A DNA stretch of 64,000 nucleotides from Oopsacas minuta (taxonomy: Eukaryota > Porifera > Hexactinellida > Lyssacinosida > Leucopsacidae). The translations under genes and the position numbers were made by a program. Location: the NCBI GenBank assembly GCA_024704765.1, contig JAKMXF010000295.1:186001-250000 (forward strand), written 5' to 3'. This document shows positions 49,712-61,119 of the stretch, one piece after another (the first letter of the stretch is position 1; every line of letters starts with the position of its first letter). The notes below the pieces were generated by a model, which worked only from the letters and a program-made list of their open reading frames with translations, was not told the origin of the DNA and made no database searches.

Positions 49712-50343
49712 CTAATCATATTTCTGTTTTCTATCCGGTCGATAAATTCCAACTACAACAGCGTGGTCTCGTTCATAAGGCTCCAAAGTCAACTGTTCTT
49801 GAGGTCTTATCATTTCTCGCTGTAATTTCATCAACTCTTCTGCGAAAACAGCTTCAGGTTGAGCAGTACTATCGATACAATTAGCTTTGATACTGATCAC
49901 AACATAACCTCGGTGCTTTAGATAGTAATGCGCATTAATACCAACTATTCTAGCTTGATCCGGTTGGGCAACATCAGCGAATATTGTGTCAACCATAGAA
50001 ACAATCATACGATACTTCTGAGGATGACGAGCGTCTTCGATTATTGGGATAATATTCGTACGTTTCTTTGCAACGTTTAATAAATCACGACCAGAACGTT
50101 GTGAGAATTCTACTGCAAATACCAATCCATTAGGACCGACGATATCAGAAACGTGAGAAACAGTAGTGCCTGAAGCAGCGCCTAAGTATAGTACTTTAGA
50201 ACCAGGTGCTATATGTATCCTATCAATGCCACCCAATATTGCTGCGGCTAATTTACTACGGAAAGGATTCCAAACTCTATATTCAGTTTTTCCATCTAAG
50301 TTGTCCTCAATGGTTATCCTCTTTTCGCCATAGACTGATTCAC
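49712..50343 (-). CDS. Fbl: Fibrillarin, exon 2 (methyltransferase domain)
   Basis: This is the catalytic part of fibrillarin, the S-adenosylmethionine-dependent 2'-O-methyltransferase of box C/D snoRNPs, acting on pre-rRNA in the nucleolus. The acceptor TACCTTTCTTAG precedes 50343. The first codon is completed by the last G of exon 1, giving Gly75, then ESVYGEKR as in other fibrillarins. Residues 127-133, YLGAASG, form the SAM-binding loop, with [14 protein letters not shown] next. [38 protein letters not shown] and [17 protein letters not shown] follow the family closely. The total protein is 284 residues. No frame damage is seen, so the gene looks functional. Confidence 0.97.
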
Positions 50344-50485
50344 CTAAGAAAGGTATAAATGCATTCAAAGAATATATAAATATGACAGTCTAATAAACAG
50401 AGCGAGAAACACAAAAGAAATATAGTGGGGCAGATAAGTTAAGAAGGGGTTCCGAAACTTGCTATACTGATGAGTATTGTGACCT

Positions 50486-50580
50486 CGATTATTTCAAGAT
50501 TTCAATAATTTGTTTACTTTATATCCATAATAACAACAATACATTTTCATATGAGAAACTTGATATTCGGATTAAACGTA
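50486..50580 (-). repeat. Dispersed repeat, copy 3 of 3
   Basis: The reverse complement shares ATCCGAAT, AAGTTTCTC, ATATAAAGTAAACAAAT and TGAAATCTTGAAATA with 36655-36745. It lies in the fibrillarin intron. Confidence 0.6.
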
Positions 50581-51421
50581 GTTTGTTACCCCAGTATACA
50601 TGTAGGGAGCAAGTCTCTTCCAAAATTTTCAGATTTAGCAAATTTTTAGATGATGGTATATAATAAAATATCAAGAAAACAACACTAAATTCAAAGTATT
50701 AACCTAAGATAAAAAGCATACTGTGATTAGATAACAAATAGAATACAATGTACTTAACTTTTAGTACTTCTTTTCCGAGTATAATTCACTACACTTTGTT
50801 GCTTTGGGAATAAAATTTAGTACGTCGTATCCGAGAGTAGGCCTTAAATAAGCCGAGGACGTCTTAAACGAGATCTACTGAATATATTTTCTGGATGCGA
50901 TTACGTACGAGTGTGTTGAAGATAAAATATTTCACATATTATCAGAAACTAATAATTCAAATTGAATGCTAGTGTAATACATCCTCGGATAGAGCTTAAC
51001 GCAATGTTCTCATCGGGGACATTTGGACAGCATATTTAATCAAGAATTTGCTATCTTTACCTTGTCCCAGGATGATTTTGAATTCTTTGTTGTCCGATTC
51101 TTAAATTTTCGAGTAAACTTTCTAAATATTTCAACACATACATTTATCACACTTATCACTGGTTTAATAATTGTTTCTGAGTTACTAGCATAGGAATAGA
51201 GAATTTTACAGTTTCCGGAAGAAATACAATATAATCTAAGGAGTGAATCCAACAAATTCAATGGTTCTAAATGTGTCCTGGTTTTTAGTTCCTTTGGAAA
51301 GCAGTGGTGGTAAATGTATCTTCAAAGTTGTGGGTTTCTTCAAACAATCTTACTTGAAGTCTCACTTTGGTAAACAGGCCATACTCGCTACATTTACCGA
51401 ATATGCATTTTCCGGAACTGT

Positions 51422-51433
51422 GGGGGGGGGGGG
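51422..51433. repeat. Poly-G run of 12
   Basis: A homopolymer in the fibrillarin intron. Its length may be unreliable in assemblies. Confidence 0.8.
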
Positions 51434-51476
51434 CGATTAATTGGGGACTTTTGGGCTGTGCCCTTTCGACCAAATA

Positions 51477-51895
51477 AATATTAAATGACCCTAAAGCTTC
51501 TTGTACATCACATATTTGGACTCTAAAGGCCGAGCTGAGTCGAAAGAGGGGTCACTCAACGAGGTTTGGACAAAATTTGAGAAAGGAATGTTCCCACATT
51601 CCTGAGACATTATTCGCGATGCTATAGATGAGGTTTTAACAAATATTTTAAGAGATAATACATGAACATTTTATGAGAAATAAATTAAGGAATGGATTTC
51701 AATATAACGCTTTTCAGGCTTAAATGTACTGAAATTGAAATGTTTTGGTAGCAATCTGAATAATGTCTCAGGGATGTGGCAACATTACATGTTTTGTCAA
51801 ACCTCGTCAAGTGACACCGCTTTTCACTACGCTCGGTCTTTAGAGTCCATATAAATGCTTTACAAGAAGCTATTGGGTCATATAATGTGTTTTGC
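51477..51895. repeat. Fold-back element (MITE) of about 420 bp
   Basis: The left arm, about 51484-51617, matches the complement of about 51763-51892. Shared blocks are AAATGACCC or ATATGACCC, AGCTTCTTGTA, GGACTCTAAAG, CGAGGTTTG and CCTGAGACATT. It is non-coding, lies in the fibrillarin intron, and is moderately diverged. Confidence 0.75.
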
Positions 51896-51899
51896 CTCT

Positions 51900-54735
51900 C
51901 AGGAAAGTGATCTAAATTAGAAAAACATCACCTAGTAAATTTCTGTTCTATGTTCTCTAACTCACTCCCCGTCTGGTCTAACTTAGAAAAATTTGAGGCA
52001 CGAGCACGTTTTAGCTTAAGAGCAATCTCGAGTTGTGATGCGATTTATCAAGCGAAAGGCGCTAGTTGATAATTAATGTAAACATATTTATACATGAAAC
52101 ATGAAGAAAGAGATATTAGCACCAACAACATTAAGTGGTCCTTTTGGTGGTGACCAAAATTGAGAACCGCTGGTACATTTCCAGTGCTTAGATTATTAGA
52201 TTATTAAATTTTTTGAAAAATACAATTTCAAAAAATATGGTCATAAAAATATTATATTTTGAAGCTTAAAATATTATACTAAAAGTTGAAAGTTGACATA
52301 CTAGATCAGACATTAGAATAGAGAGGCATACACATTTTGATAACGGGATCTGGATAAAAATCCGCGAACATTTGGGAGCCTTGTATTTCAAAATTTATAC
52401 GTACAAATGCAGTTCACAATATTTTCGGTCACCTCCAGACACGACAGTTATAAGTGTAATTTGTAGATAAAATTTTAATTTCTTGTAAATATCCAGTTGA
52501 TTAGCTGCCAAGTCAAGATATCTAAAGTGGTTTCACGATTAAAAGAGGGGGTCGATTCATATAAGTTTGATACCTATACATTTCTGATCATTGTTGGTTT
52601 GGGATATCTTATTGTGTTAGTAAAATAAGTTCCAGCTCCAAATTTTAATCATTTGGGAGACACTCTGTGTTGTGCCAAGAATTTCTATAGTTATACATGA
52701 AATGCATGCACTCATTGAATAACGCTTCATAACTCGTGAAAAATAAATGAAATAGTTCGATATTCACTTTCAACACCAAAGGTAACACAGAGAGGATATT
52801 TTAGCTGTTGGGAAAACATTATTCCTATGTCCACATATATTGTAGAAAGGTCACTTTTATACGAAGTCATTTTGGACTGACCATTTGGCTTAGTGATCTA
52901 TTTCTCAGTAATCTACGGAGGTCACATACATACATGGCCTACATCCAGGCTATGCATCCTGGCCTATCCTTGAGGTATTGAGTAATGTCTAATGAAATGC
53001 CAAAGAGTTCCATTCCAACTGAACATTGACCCAAGCGGAAGAATAACGTTGAAACATATGACCTTCCCATTGTTTCTGTGGACCCAGCAATAATACCTTG
53101 GAAACCTTTTACGATGAACAAATATCGCATAAAAGACTATTTAATAAATATTTGAAACCTTACATTTATACATACATTATTTGAAATATCAATACTTGGT
53201 ATTGGTATAACTCTTAATCTCAAATTCCAATGATTTGGCGTCTATCTATCGTGTCCCAACTAACAAGATATCGAAACCTAGAATGATCTGAAACATTTGA
53301 TGTTTTTCGCGGCACCCTAAAAAACATGCATATAATCAGAACAGTACATCCGATATATTCAAAGCAATGGTAAAATAGATTCCATATAGGGTGTAAAGAA
53401 TATGATGTCCTATATCTTTACATTGTCAATCAATCATTCGATAACATCGCCAATTGATCCAGTAATCTTCAACAAATCAATTCTAATTAATAATTATTAT
53501 GTAAATCTAGATTTAGAAACGTTTTTAGATGGGTATTGATCCGTTCCAACAATACTGGCATAATAATTAATAGAGCGACTACAGTCTTTCCACAATACAT
53601 TCCCCTTGCAAACCCTGTCAACTCACAAACTTACATACAGATAGTGTAGAATATCTGGATTTGAGTCACTGAAGATAATTAGCACGATTTGAATTTGTCT
53701 GGGCGAACTAAGAAGTATTGTGTTAAATATATATGATTGGGAAAGGAACAATTCAGGCCGATAATAAATTAGCTGCCAACCTTTAGCAGTATTTCCAAAA
53801 TATGGGCACAAAGAAAATAATAAAATTAATGAGCTATTTCTAAAGTGTTCAAAAATTGATGGCCTAAATATACTTAATACAAAATTTAAGGCTTTATATT
53901 TGATGACATTGAAGAATTATAAATAGCAAACTCGACTGGCAAAGAAGAACATTCTGTAACAATATAAAGGTTCAGGTTTTTCCCTGTTTCGTTTGCATTT
54001 GATCTTTCTATGGTAATTTGGCAAGATACAAGTAGCCTTATATAAAACAACAGTGAAAGTGAAATATAGTAGAATCACGATAAGTTGGGGAGGTCGATCT
54101 TGCGAATTTCATGATAACCCCCCCATTCCCCATATATAATTTTAAATGTTTATGTCCTCTAAACAGAGAATTTTGAGAAATATGTATTGCCACTTCTTTC
54201 ACCGACTGTTTTTTTCAACGATATTTGAGTATAGTTATTATAATATACCATAATGTAGTTGGTTTAATATACAAATTTGCAAGAAATTTTCTCCAGAGAA
54301 ACCCAAAACTTTCAATTCACCTAGCTATAAATACTTGAGGATTTCCAGATACAACACAAAATTGAAAATTAAGAATAATTTTAAGTCTCCACTTATAGAA
54401 GTAAATTTCAATGATGTGAGGCATAATTTTCACTAATGTATGCCCCATTCCCAACTTATAGAGAGTCGTTTCTATGGAACGAATGAAGGTGGACCAAATT
54501 TGACTGGCTAATAGAAGTTCCGAATTTATCGAGACCACTTATAGAGGTTACCAAACAATAGTTATTAACTATTAAATACAATCTCCAAATATCCATTCGA
54601 CCAATATTCATTCGAGCAAAATTCAGGGATTCACAAAAGCGATAGCGTACACAAAAAACACTCGTAGTGTTTGTCGCAAGGTGCATTTCACCTCAAATGG
54701 AAGATACAAGTGGTATATTCGAGAAAAATAAAGAG
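51900..54735. other. Fibrillarin intron, nothing recognised
   Basis: No gene or clear repeat. Intronic snoRNAs are possible in a fibrillarin gene, but I could not identify paired box C/D motifs with confidence. Confidence 0.4.
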
Positions 54736-54739
54736 ATAC

Positions 54740-54962
54740 CTGTGACCATATTCTTTGTGACTAACAAATCCTCCTTAGATTTAGCTATATAAATTCCAGG
54801 GTGTCTGTGAGGCTCAATGAGTATCTTGCTACCGCCTTTGGCATTGAAACGACCTTTATCAGTTCCCCGACCCCATTTAGGAACAGCAGAACGGCTTTGA
54901 GAGGAACCTCTAATAGCACCTCTCTGACCTCTGCTACGGTTGGGCCTTATAAAACGAGACAT
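54740..54962 (-). CDS. Fbl: Fibrillarin, exon 1 (N-terminal region)
   Basis: It starts at ATG 54962-54960 ([20 protein letters not shown]). An in-frame ATG eight codons upstream would add MLLAFSLF, which is unlike fibrillarin. Residues 1-45 contain only scattered Arg-Gly pairs (11-12, 14-15, 18-19, 32-33), not the long Gly/Arg-rich GAR domain usual in animals. From residue 44 it follows the family: [19 protein letters not shown], then [13 protein letters not shown]. The exon ends ACAG at 54740 with donor GTATCT, phase 1, joining exon 2 after a 4396-bp intron. An additional upstream exon that carries more of the GAR region is possible, but none was seen. Confidence 0.93.
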
Positions 54963-54989
54963 AAATAGAGAAAAGGCTAAAAGCAAACA

Positions 54990-55440
54990 AGAAAGGATGT
55001 TACAAAGAATATTGAATTGATATGCGAGCTGAAGGCCATAGGCGCCAAGTTAGGGTACCTGGGGTTCAGACTCAACAGGCACAGTGCATGAAATTGCTAA
55101 AACCTGGAAGTAGGTATTAGGGCACTAGATAACGTATTAAACTATATTATTGCCATATGGGGAATCGTACCCAAGGAATCGATTGACGTAACTAGATTTT
55201 TTCTAAGTCTTTGGGTGTGAAAGTAATGACGTCATTGTCACATTCAAAAATATTTTGATTGTTTTATCGATTTTAATTAAGCCAATTTGTGAGCTATAGG
55301 TTCAGAAATTGAATGCTTTATGTTTTGATATTATTAACACTATTTAATGCACATTTTTATCAACTTATGAAACCATATTTCTTGTTAAAATGACCCACGG
55401 TTCATTGAACTACAAACTATAACGTATTTATAATTAGAGA
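54990..55440. other. Upstream region of fibrillarin
   Basis: This is the presumed promoter side of fibrillarin on the - strand. No confident promoter motif was recognised. The next feature is a gene remnant in the same orientation. Confidence 0.35.
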
Positions 55441-56613
55441 ATTCACCAAAATATCTTGACAGCTCTTTAACTCAGATAGATCTGGCTCGAATCGTTTTCG
55501 TAATATTACGAAAGGATGCTAAAATTGGATCACTTTGAGAGATAAGCCTGACGAACACATCTTCAACGTTGTCCTCAAAGCTAAATTTTTTTGAGTCTCT
55601 CACGGCATCGCCTGACCAATTTATTACAAGATTAAAGGCCTTCTTCAGACAAATCTTCTAAGCCAAACCCATCGTTATGATCTGCAATTATTTGTGGTGC
55701 ATGGGCTAGAAGTTTATGTAAAGTAGGGGTTACATGTGCCCATGAAAAATTGGTTAAAATGGATTCGTAAGTCTCTCGGCATACATTATCAAGGCCTTCA
55801 GTATCCACTTTCCTGTTGCTATTATACAATCTCAAGATAGCACTCAAAATATTAAAAATTGTAGTGACAACTTGATGTGTCTCTTGAGGAACAACCGTCA
55901 ATACCCAATTGAGAAAATCTTGTACAGTATCATCGCTACGTGTGAAGCATCTCGTAACAACATTTCAGGTTGTGGTGGCTCCGCCTTGGACTGATGGTGT
56001 GTCAATGGATATACTAAGTTTTTCTTCAATAAGGCTAGAACTAAATTTCTAGGCCCCAAGAAATATTGGCGGAGTTGGTGACCATTTTGAATAGCACCAC
56101 ACTGTAAATGGCAAATCAATAAATGGAACCAACTAAATGTTCTCAATTATGCATGTAGAGGGGAAACTGATATGATCTTTTCCTGAGATCGGTTTGTGTG
56201 TTAAATTGAATCTTTGATTTGTTGGCAAAGATAGAAATTCTTCCTCATCAACCTCATCAAATACATCACGTGCATCACGGATAGTCCTATTTATGGGAAA
56301 GACATTTTGAACTATGCTAATATCGTGATCTGTTGGAACGTTGCAGTACACATTTGAGAATTAGCACAACAGCACCGCTTAAGATTCTTGCCATCTTTGT
56401 ATCGAAATGAGATCTTATGATCTTGACCTCTGCATGCCATTGTGTAAACACAAACCACTCTCTTCAATAGTTGAAGTTTAGTTATTTATTAATGAGTCCA
56501 TCAAAATTTGACACCCTCCTCATTTTCTGGAATCGTTAAGAGGACAACTGGTCGAGTGCAAAATGGCGAATTTGGATGAGGTTTCCATATGATATGATCA
56601 TTTGCATTTACTA

Positions 56614-57946
56614 CGGGCGTTCAATAAGTAGTCGTTATTCCAAATTTTGTAAGTCGGAATATTTCGACCTAGATCAAACTGAATTTTCTAATAACAATCC
56701 ATCTATTGTGAATTCAATAATGCAGAGCTTTTTTGATTCTGATGTCTCGTTGAAATATTGTACCTATTTACATTTTGACAGTTTATTATAGTAACATTTT
56801 TAATGGCTTCAAAAAGTACAGATTTCAAAATTGAGCAGAGAGCATATGTGAAGATCAGAACACTGCTCAAGGTTTCACCAACAGATGTCCACAAAGATTT
56901 AGAGGAAGTTTATAAGGATACAGCACTTCCATATTCCACTGTTGTTGATTGGGCTAGACGCTTTCGTGAAGGTAGAGTGTCCATTGAAGATGGGGCAAGA
57001 ATAGGGAGACCAGTTTCCAGCACCAATGACAAAAATATCCTTGAGGTATCCGCGTTACTTGAAGAAGACCCTCATATCACGCTTGTGGAGATAGCTGATG
57101 CGGTTGGTATCTCAACGGGAACTGCTCAAGCTATTGTACATGATAATATGAAATTCCGAAAGATATGTGCTCGATGGGTGCCGTATTTACTAACTCAGGC
57201 CCAGAAAGCAAAGAGGGTCCAATGCGCTACTAAATTGCTCTCTGAGTTTGATCGAACTGACTCCAGAAGGTTATTTGAGATAGTAACAGGTGACGAAACT
57301 TGGGTACGTTATTCTGAGCCTTTATCAAAAGAAGCAAACAAAGTATGGGTTGCAAAAGGACAGGACCCACCAATGATCCCTCGACATGACTTTCGGGATC
57401 CGAAGGTTATGTACTGTATATTTTTTGATTCTAATGGTCCAGTGTGCCAGATTTGTGTCCCCAAATACCAAACAATAACAGGCTCCTTCTACACCAATGA
57501 GTGTCTAACAGAGGTTGAAAAATTCTACCAAAATCGACGGCCAAGGACTGGAACTCGTGGATTGCGAATATTGCATGATAACGCCCGACCGCACAAGACA
57601 AAGCTGGTTAGAGAAAAGTTAGAAGCTATGAAAATTGTGGAGCTAGATCACCCTCCCTACTCGCCAGATCTAGCTCCCTGTGACTTTTGGTTGTTTCCAA
57701 AGCTAAAGAAACATCTATCAGGCAGGAAATTCGAGAGTCGAGCTCAGATAGGATCGGCGATTTTCCAGTATATGAAAGGTGTACCAACCGAAGACTACAA
57801 AAAAGTATTTTTCGATTGGATAAAAAGGCTGAAATTGGTTTTACAGCACGAAGGGGAATACTTTGAGAAACTCCATCACTGATTACACAATTATGCTAGA
57901 AAAATTTAGAATTACAATGTAATAACGACTACTTATTGAACGCCCG
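56614..57946 (+). mobile_element. mariner element, apparently intact
   Basis: The terminal inverted repeats are perfect for 26 bp. The left begins CGGGCGTTCAATAAGTAGTC and the right is its exact complement, with TA on both sides (56612-56613, 57947-57948). Length is 1333 bp. It interrupts the family B remnant. It is the younger relative of the dead copy at 25757-27071. Confidence 0.95.
56803..57882 (+). CDS. mariner transposase, full length, DD34D
   Basis: This is an uninterrupted 359-residue mariner transposase, which cuts and pastes its own element at TA sites. The N-terminal paired helix-turn-helix region runs about residues 1-110, with the second helix-turn-helix around DPHITLVEIADAVGISTGTA. 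The linker reads WVPYLL at 125-130, where the family usually has WVPHEL; the dead 25.8-kb copy keeps WVPHLL. The catalytic residues are D164 in VTGDETW, D259 in ILHDNARPH, and D294 in YSPDLAPCDFWLF, 34 residues after D259. The length fits mariner (about 345). The start is fixed by the matching start of the dead copy. With perfect termini, nothing visible rules out activity, apart from possible missense changes. Confidence 0.95.
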   Translation: MASKSTDFKIEQRAYVKIRTLLKVSPTDVHKDLEEVYKDTALPYSTVVDWARRFREGRVSIEDGARIGRPVSSTNDKNILEVSALLEEDPHITLVEIADAVGISTGTAQAIVHDNMKFRKICARWVPYLLTQAQKAKRVQCATKLLSEFDRTDSRRLFEIVTGDETWVRYSEPLSKEANKVWVAKGQDPPMIPRHDFRDPKVMYCIFFDSNGPVCQICVPKYQTITGSFYTNECLTEVEKFYQNRRPRTGTRGLRILHDNARPHKTKLVREKLEAMKIVELDHPPYSPDLAPCDFWLFPKLKKHLSGRKFESRAQIGSAIFQYMKGVPTEDYKKVFFDWIKRLKLVLQHEGEYFEKLHH

Positions 57947-58808
57947 TAGTATGATTGCGTTAACCTTGAAACCAAATAAAATGAAGGTTTTAGTCGAGAG
58001 GTCAGGATTAGATATAACTTGCTGGTAAACTCGATGTCACCCAGATCCATCTAAGCCATCGGATACTCGAACTATCAGCGGATAGACAAGGGTATCAGGA
58101 CTTAAGTTAGATACAATTCGTTCAACTGTATGGGTGAGTAGTCTGGTGTAAGTATTACCTACTCCACATGGAAATTCTCTATGAATTATACGCACCTCAT
58201 CCAGCAAATTAATTTGAGCCCGATGTTTAGCTACACTATTGTTGAGATCTTCAGATAGTAACGTACGCCGAAGTTCTAATACTTTGCTTCACCGATCTCA
58301 AGCGAATCGAAAAGAAAGGCAGATTTATCAAGTGATAATTGTGGATAGATAGGAGATGAGTTTCCCTTCTCGAGTATCTCTTTACAAACATTGGCACTAT
58401 TCATGTCCTGCTCTCCATTGCAACAAAGTAGTAAGAGATAAGTTGCAAGAGTCTTTGGAGATACATGCTTGTTTTCCGCGACTGATTCGAGGTGAGACTT
58501 AAGAGAAGAGAGCCGATTTCTCAAACCTTTGGTCGTTAAGTCAGCGAGCGATTTCTTTTTTGAAAGATTAAAGTCTTCTTCAAAGTTAATGGTTAATGAA
58601 GAAGAGGTACTTAACCTAGGCTTCTTTGGCAGAGGACAGAAGCACATGGAATTCCAAGTATCAAGCTCCGAATATTTATGAAAAGAGGCTCTCTCTTTTT
58701 GAACATCATTCAACTTCAGACGAAAGAAATTTTGCAGATCTCGATCAAAACCATGAGTTGAAATAAATTGGTTTGCGATTGAACGAGTGCTAAATAATTT
58801 ATGCTCAC

Positions 58809-61028
58809 AATGAACAGGGAACTTTAGAACACTAAAATCGGACTAAATTTGACAAAGTTATAATCATTTTACTATATAAGCCAAAGTCTATGGGGATATA
58901 TTGCAATAAATGAATGAAGCCAATTTATACGCTATATGTTTGTTTGTATTCACTTTGCTTATGCATACTACTCTCATACGTTCAGCATTTCTATGAGTTT
59001 GTATTTTATGTTATTTCCTATAATGTTTTACAAATGAGAGGTCATGAAACGAACTAAACCACGTTTATGATTAATGAAGCCACTTTTAGAATACATATGA
59101 AGACTAATATTCTAAATACCTAACTATTCATATGATTGCAAGGTAGTGTATGATTACCCAACATTGTAATAGGAATGCAACATTTTCAATAGTAAAACAA
59201 ATATGTAGTATTAATGAAAACAACAAAATGCTATTGTCAGTAATGTGGTTATTTCAAATTAAGATGCCACAAAATTGTGGCATTCCTTCTAGCAATTGTG
59301 TTACGTCGATGGCCCGACTGGTATATAACAAGTAATTGTTGCACATATAATATTCTACGCATTGTTATTACAACCAATGGATTTTCAGCCAATACTTGAG
59401 CCCACTGTCTTCAGTGAAATCCCGCAGGATTTGATTATTGATGACATTATTATCCTTGCACAGTGTTGTGATAATGTCATAAACTAGTTAAGAACGTATG
59501 GCTTATTAGCGCGTCAAATGCGGTGTCGTTGTGGAGTAGAAATGTATGAAACACATTGGTCTCACTTTCAGGATGGCTATGAATGGAGATGTAGTCCATG
59601 TAGACGAAAGTGTTCGATCCGCCATGGGTCCTTCTTCACACCATCCAAAATTCCACTCCCATTGATGTTCAAGTTCCTGTACTTTGGAGTGAGGACTTGC
59701 AATCGCATGCATTTTTGGAGAAGCATTTGGGATGGAGTCCGAACACAGTGGTTGATTGGAAGAATTATTTGAGGGATCTTTGTTTGGAAGAAATATTAAT
59801 GAACCCTCAACCCATTGGAGGTCCTGGGAAGATCGTTGAGATAGACGAATCCAAATTCGGCAAACGAAAATATAATAGAGGCAGACTGTTAACTGGCCAG
59901 TGGGTATTTGGGATGGTTGAGGGGGATACAGATGATATAATTATGGTTACTGTACCTGATCGCTCAACAGCCACTCTTCTGCCAATTATCCAAAGGTTCA
60001 TTCATCCACAAACAATAATTTATTCTGATGAGTGGGCTTCCTACAATATATTAAGTCACTCCGGATATACCCATTACACAGTTAACCATTCCGAGAATTT
60101 CGTAGACCCAGTGACTCATGTACACACCCAGAAGATAGAAGGGAGTTGGGGAGGTGTAAAAAAGAGGCAGAAAAAAGGACAGACAACAAATCCTGAATTA
60201 CTTGAGACCCATCTCATAGAGGCTTGTTGGCGGAGGAGACAAGAAAAATATTTTTGGACTTATTCTAAGAGGAATTAGAGATTTATATCCAGTAATATAA
60301 ATCATTATCTGTAAACTTCATCATAATAAATATTTTCTTAGAATGTTGGTAATATATACATCAATAAAGTCATAGTGTACTAGGTCCCACTTATAATCCG
60401 AATTGTAACCACTACAGTACATCCAGTCACTCAATAATCTGAACACTTTCACAAGGGTTAATTCACTATTTATTAAGTTGTTTTTTATGTAGCAAAATAT
60501 GTTGCTAAGAATATAGACCCAATTTATTAGCCTTAAACAAAAACCTAGATAAATGTAGTTGTTGCGTAAATATAAATATGTTGCATATCTAAGGGTTAAT
60601 TTTGAAAGAGTGCGTGCTTAAGATATGCGTACTTCCCTTGACTATAGTGATTAGTCATGGACGTAGTATAGTATCAGGAGTGTACTAGGGGCCCATACGG
60701 AATGCCCAGGCCTATTAATAGGTTTATGAGCGTCCCCCACTTCATTTTTCGGACAAATATTACTGGACGCGTACTCGGATTTGTTATAATGCAAACAGTA
60801 ATCCATAAGATTTTACACCTGTTAAACATAAAATACAAACTCATAGAAATGCTGAACGTATGAGAGTAGTATGCACAAGCAAAGTGAATACAAACAAACA
60901 TATAGCGTATAAATTGGCTTCATCCAGTTATTGCAATATATCCCCATAGACTTTGGCTTATACAGTAAAATGATTATAACTTTGTCAAATTTAGTCCGAT
61001 TTTAGTGTTCTAAAGTTCCCTGTTCATT
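58809..61028 (+). mobile_element. Merlin element with about 204-bp terminal inverted repeats
   Basis: 58809-59012 is an almost exact complement of 60825-61028, with a handful of differences. Both begin AATGAACAGGGAACTTTAGA. The arms enclose an ISXO2/IS1595-type transposase. The element sits in family B coding sequence. I found no 8-9 bp target duplication. Deleting the element base by base would rejoin GTC GAA T with GT GAG CAT in frame. The near-identical arms suggest a recent arrival or ongoing homogenisation. Confidence 0.85.
59377..60278 (+). pseudogene. Merlin transposase (ISXO2-like DDE), one stop and one frameshift
   Basis: The start is at ATG 59377 (MDFQPILEPTVFSEIPQDLI). An in-frame TAG lies at 59485-59487. 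The zinc-ribbon follows: MRCRCGVEMYETHW and WRCSPCRRKCSIRHGSFF. A frameshift near 59690 leads into the DDE domain: GGPGKIVEIDESKFGKRKYN (first Asp), QTIIYSDEWASYNILSH (second Asp) and VHTQKIEGSWGGVKKRQKKG (Glu). It ends at 60276-60278. Merlin is the eukaryotic relative of bacterial IS1016/IS1595 elements. An intron hiding the stop and shift is possible but I see no good splice sites. Confidence 0.88.
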
Positions 61029-61119
61029 ATTCGACGAGTTCTATGACTTCAAAATAACCCGTAGTGTCGATTAAAAGGGAATCACCTTCCGGTACAATAC
61101 TATAGTTGTACCTAAAATT

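Larger units (their letters stand above)
55445..61111 (-). pseudogene. Uncharacterised gene-like remnant (family B), split by two transposons
   Basis: Reading on the - strand: a possible splice acceptor (CAATTTTAG) at about 61112, then YNYSIVPEGDSLLIDTTGYF and EVIELVE, interrupted by the Merlin element (61028-58809). The same frame resumes CEHKLFSTRSIANQFISTHG and stays open to about 58276. It continues shifted with VSDGLDGSG at about 58040 and is then cut by the mariner (57946-56614). Beyond it are NLTHKPISGKDHISFPS, TTGNVAR, VVPQETHQVVTTIFNILSAI, HVTPTLHKLLAHAPQII, EDLSEEGL, FSFEDNVEDVFVRLISQSD. These blocks resemble another group of uncharacterised proteins repeated in invertebrate genomes, distinct from family A. 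There are several stops (for example TGA for Cys after DGLDGSG, TAA in the EEGL-SCNKL block). I know of no function. Confidence 0.55.

Noticed and set aside
51900-54735. Possible intronic box C/D snoRNAs in fibrillarin
   Set aside because: RTGATGA- and CTGA-like strings occur by chance in such DNA. No convincing pair with terminal stem was found.
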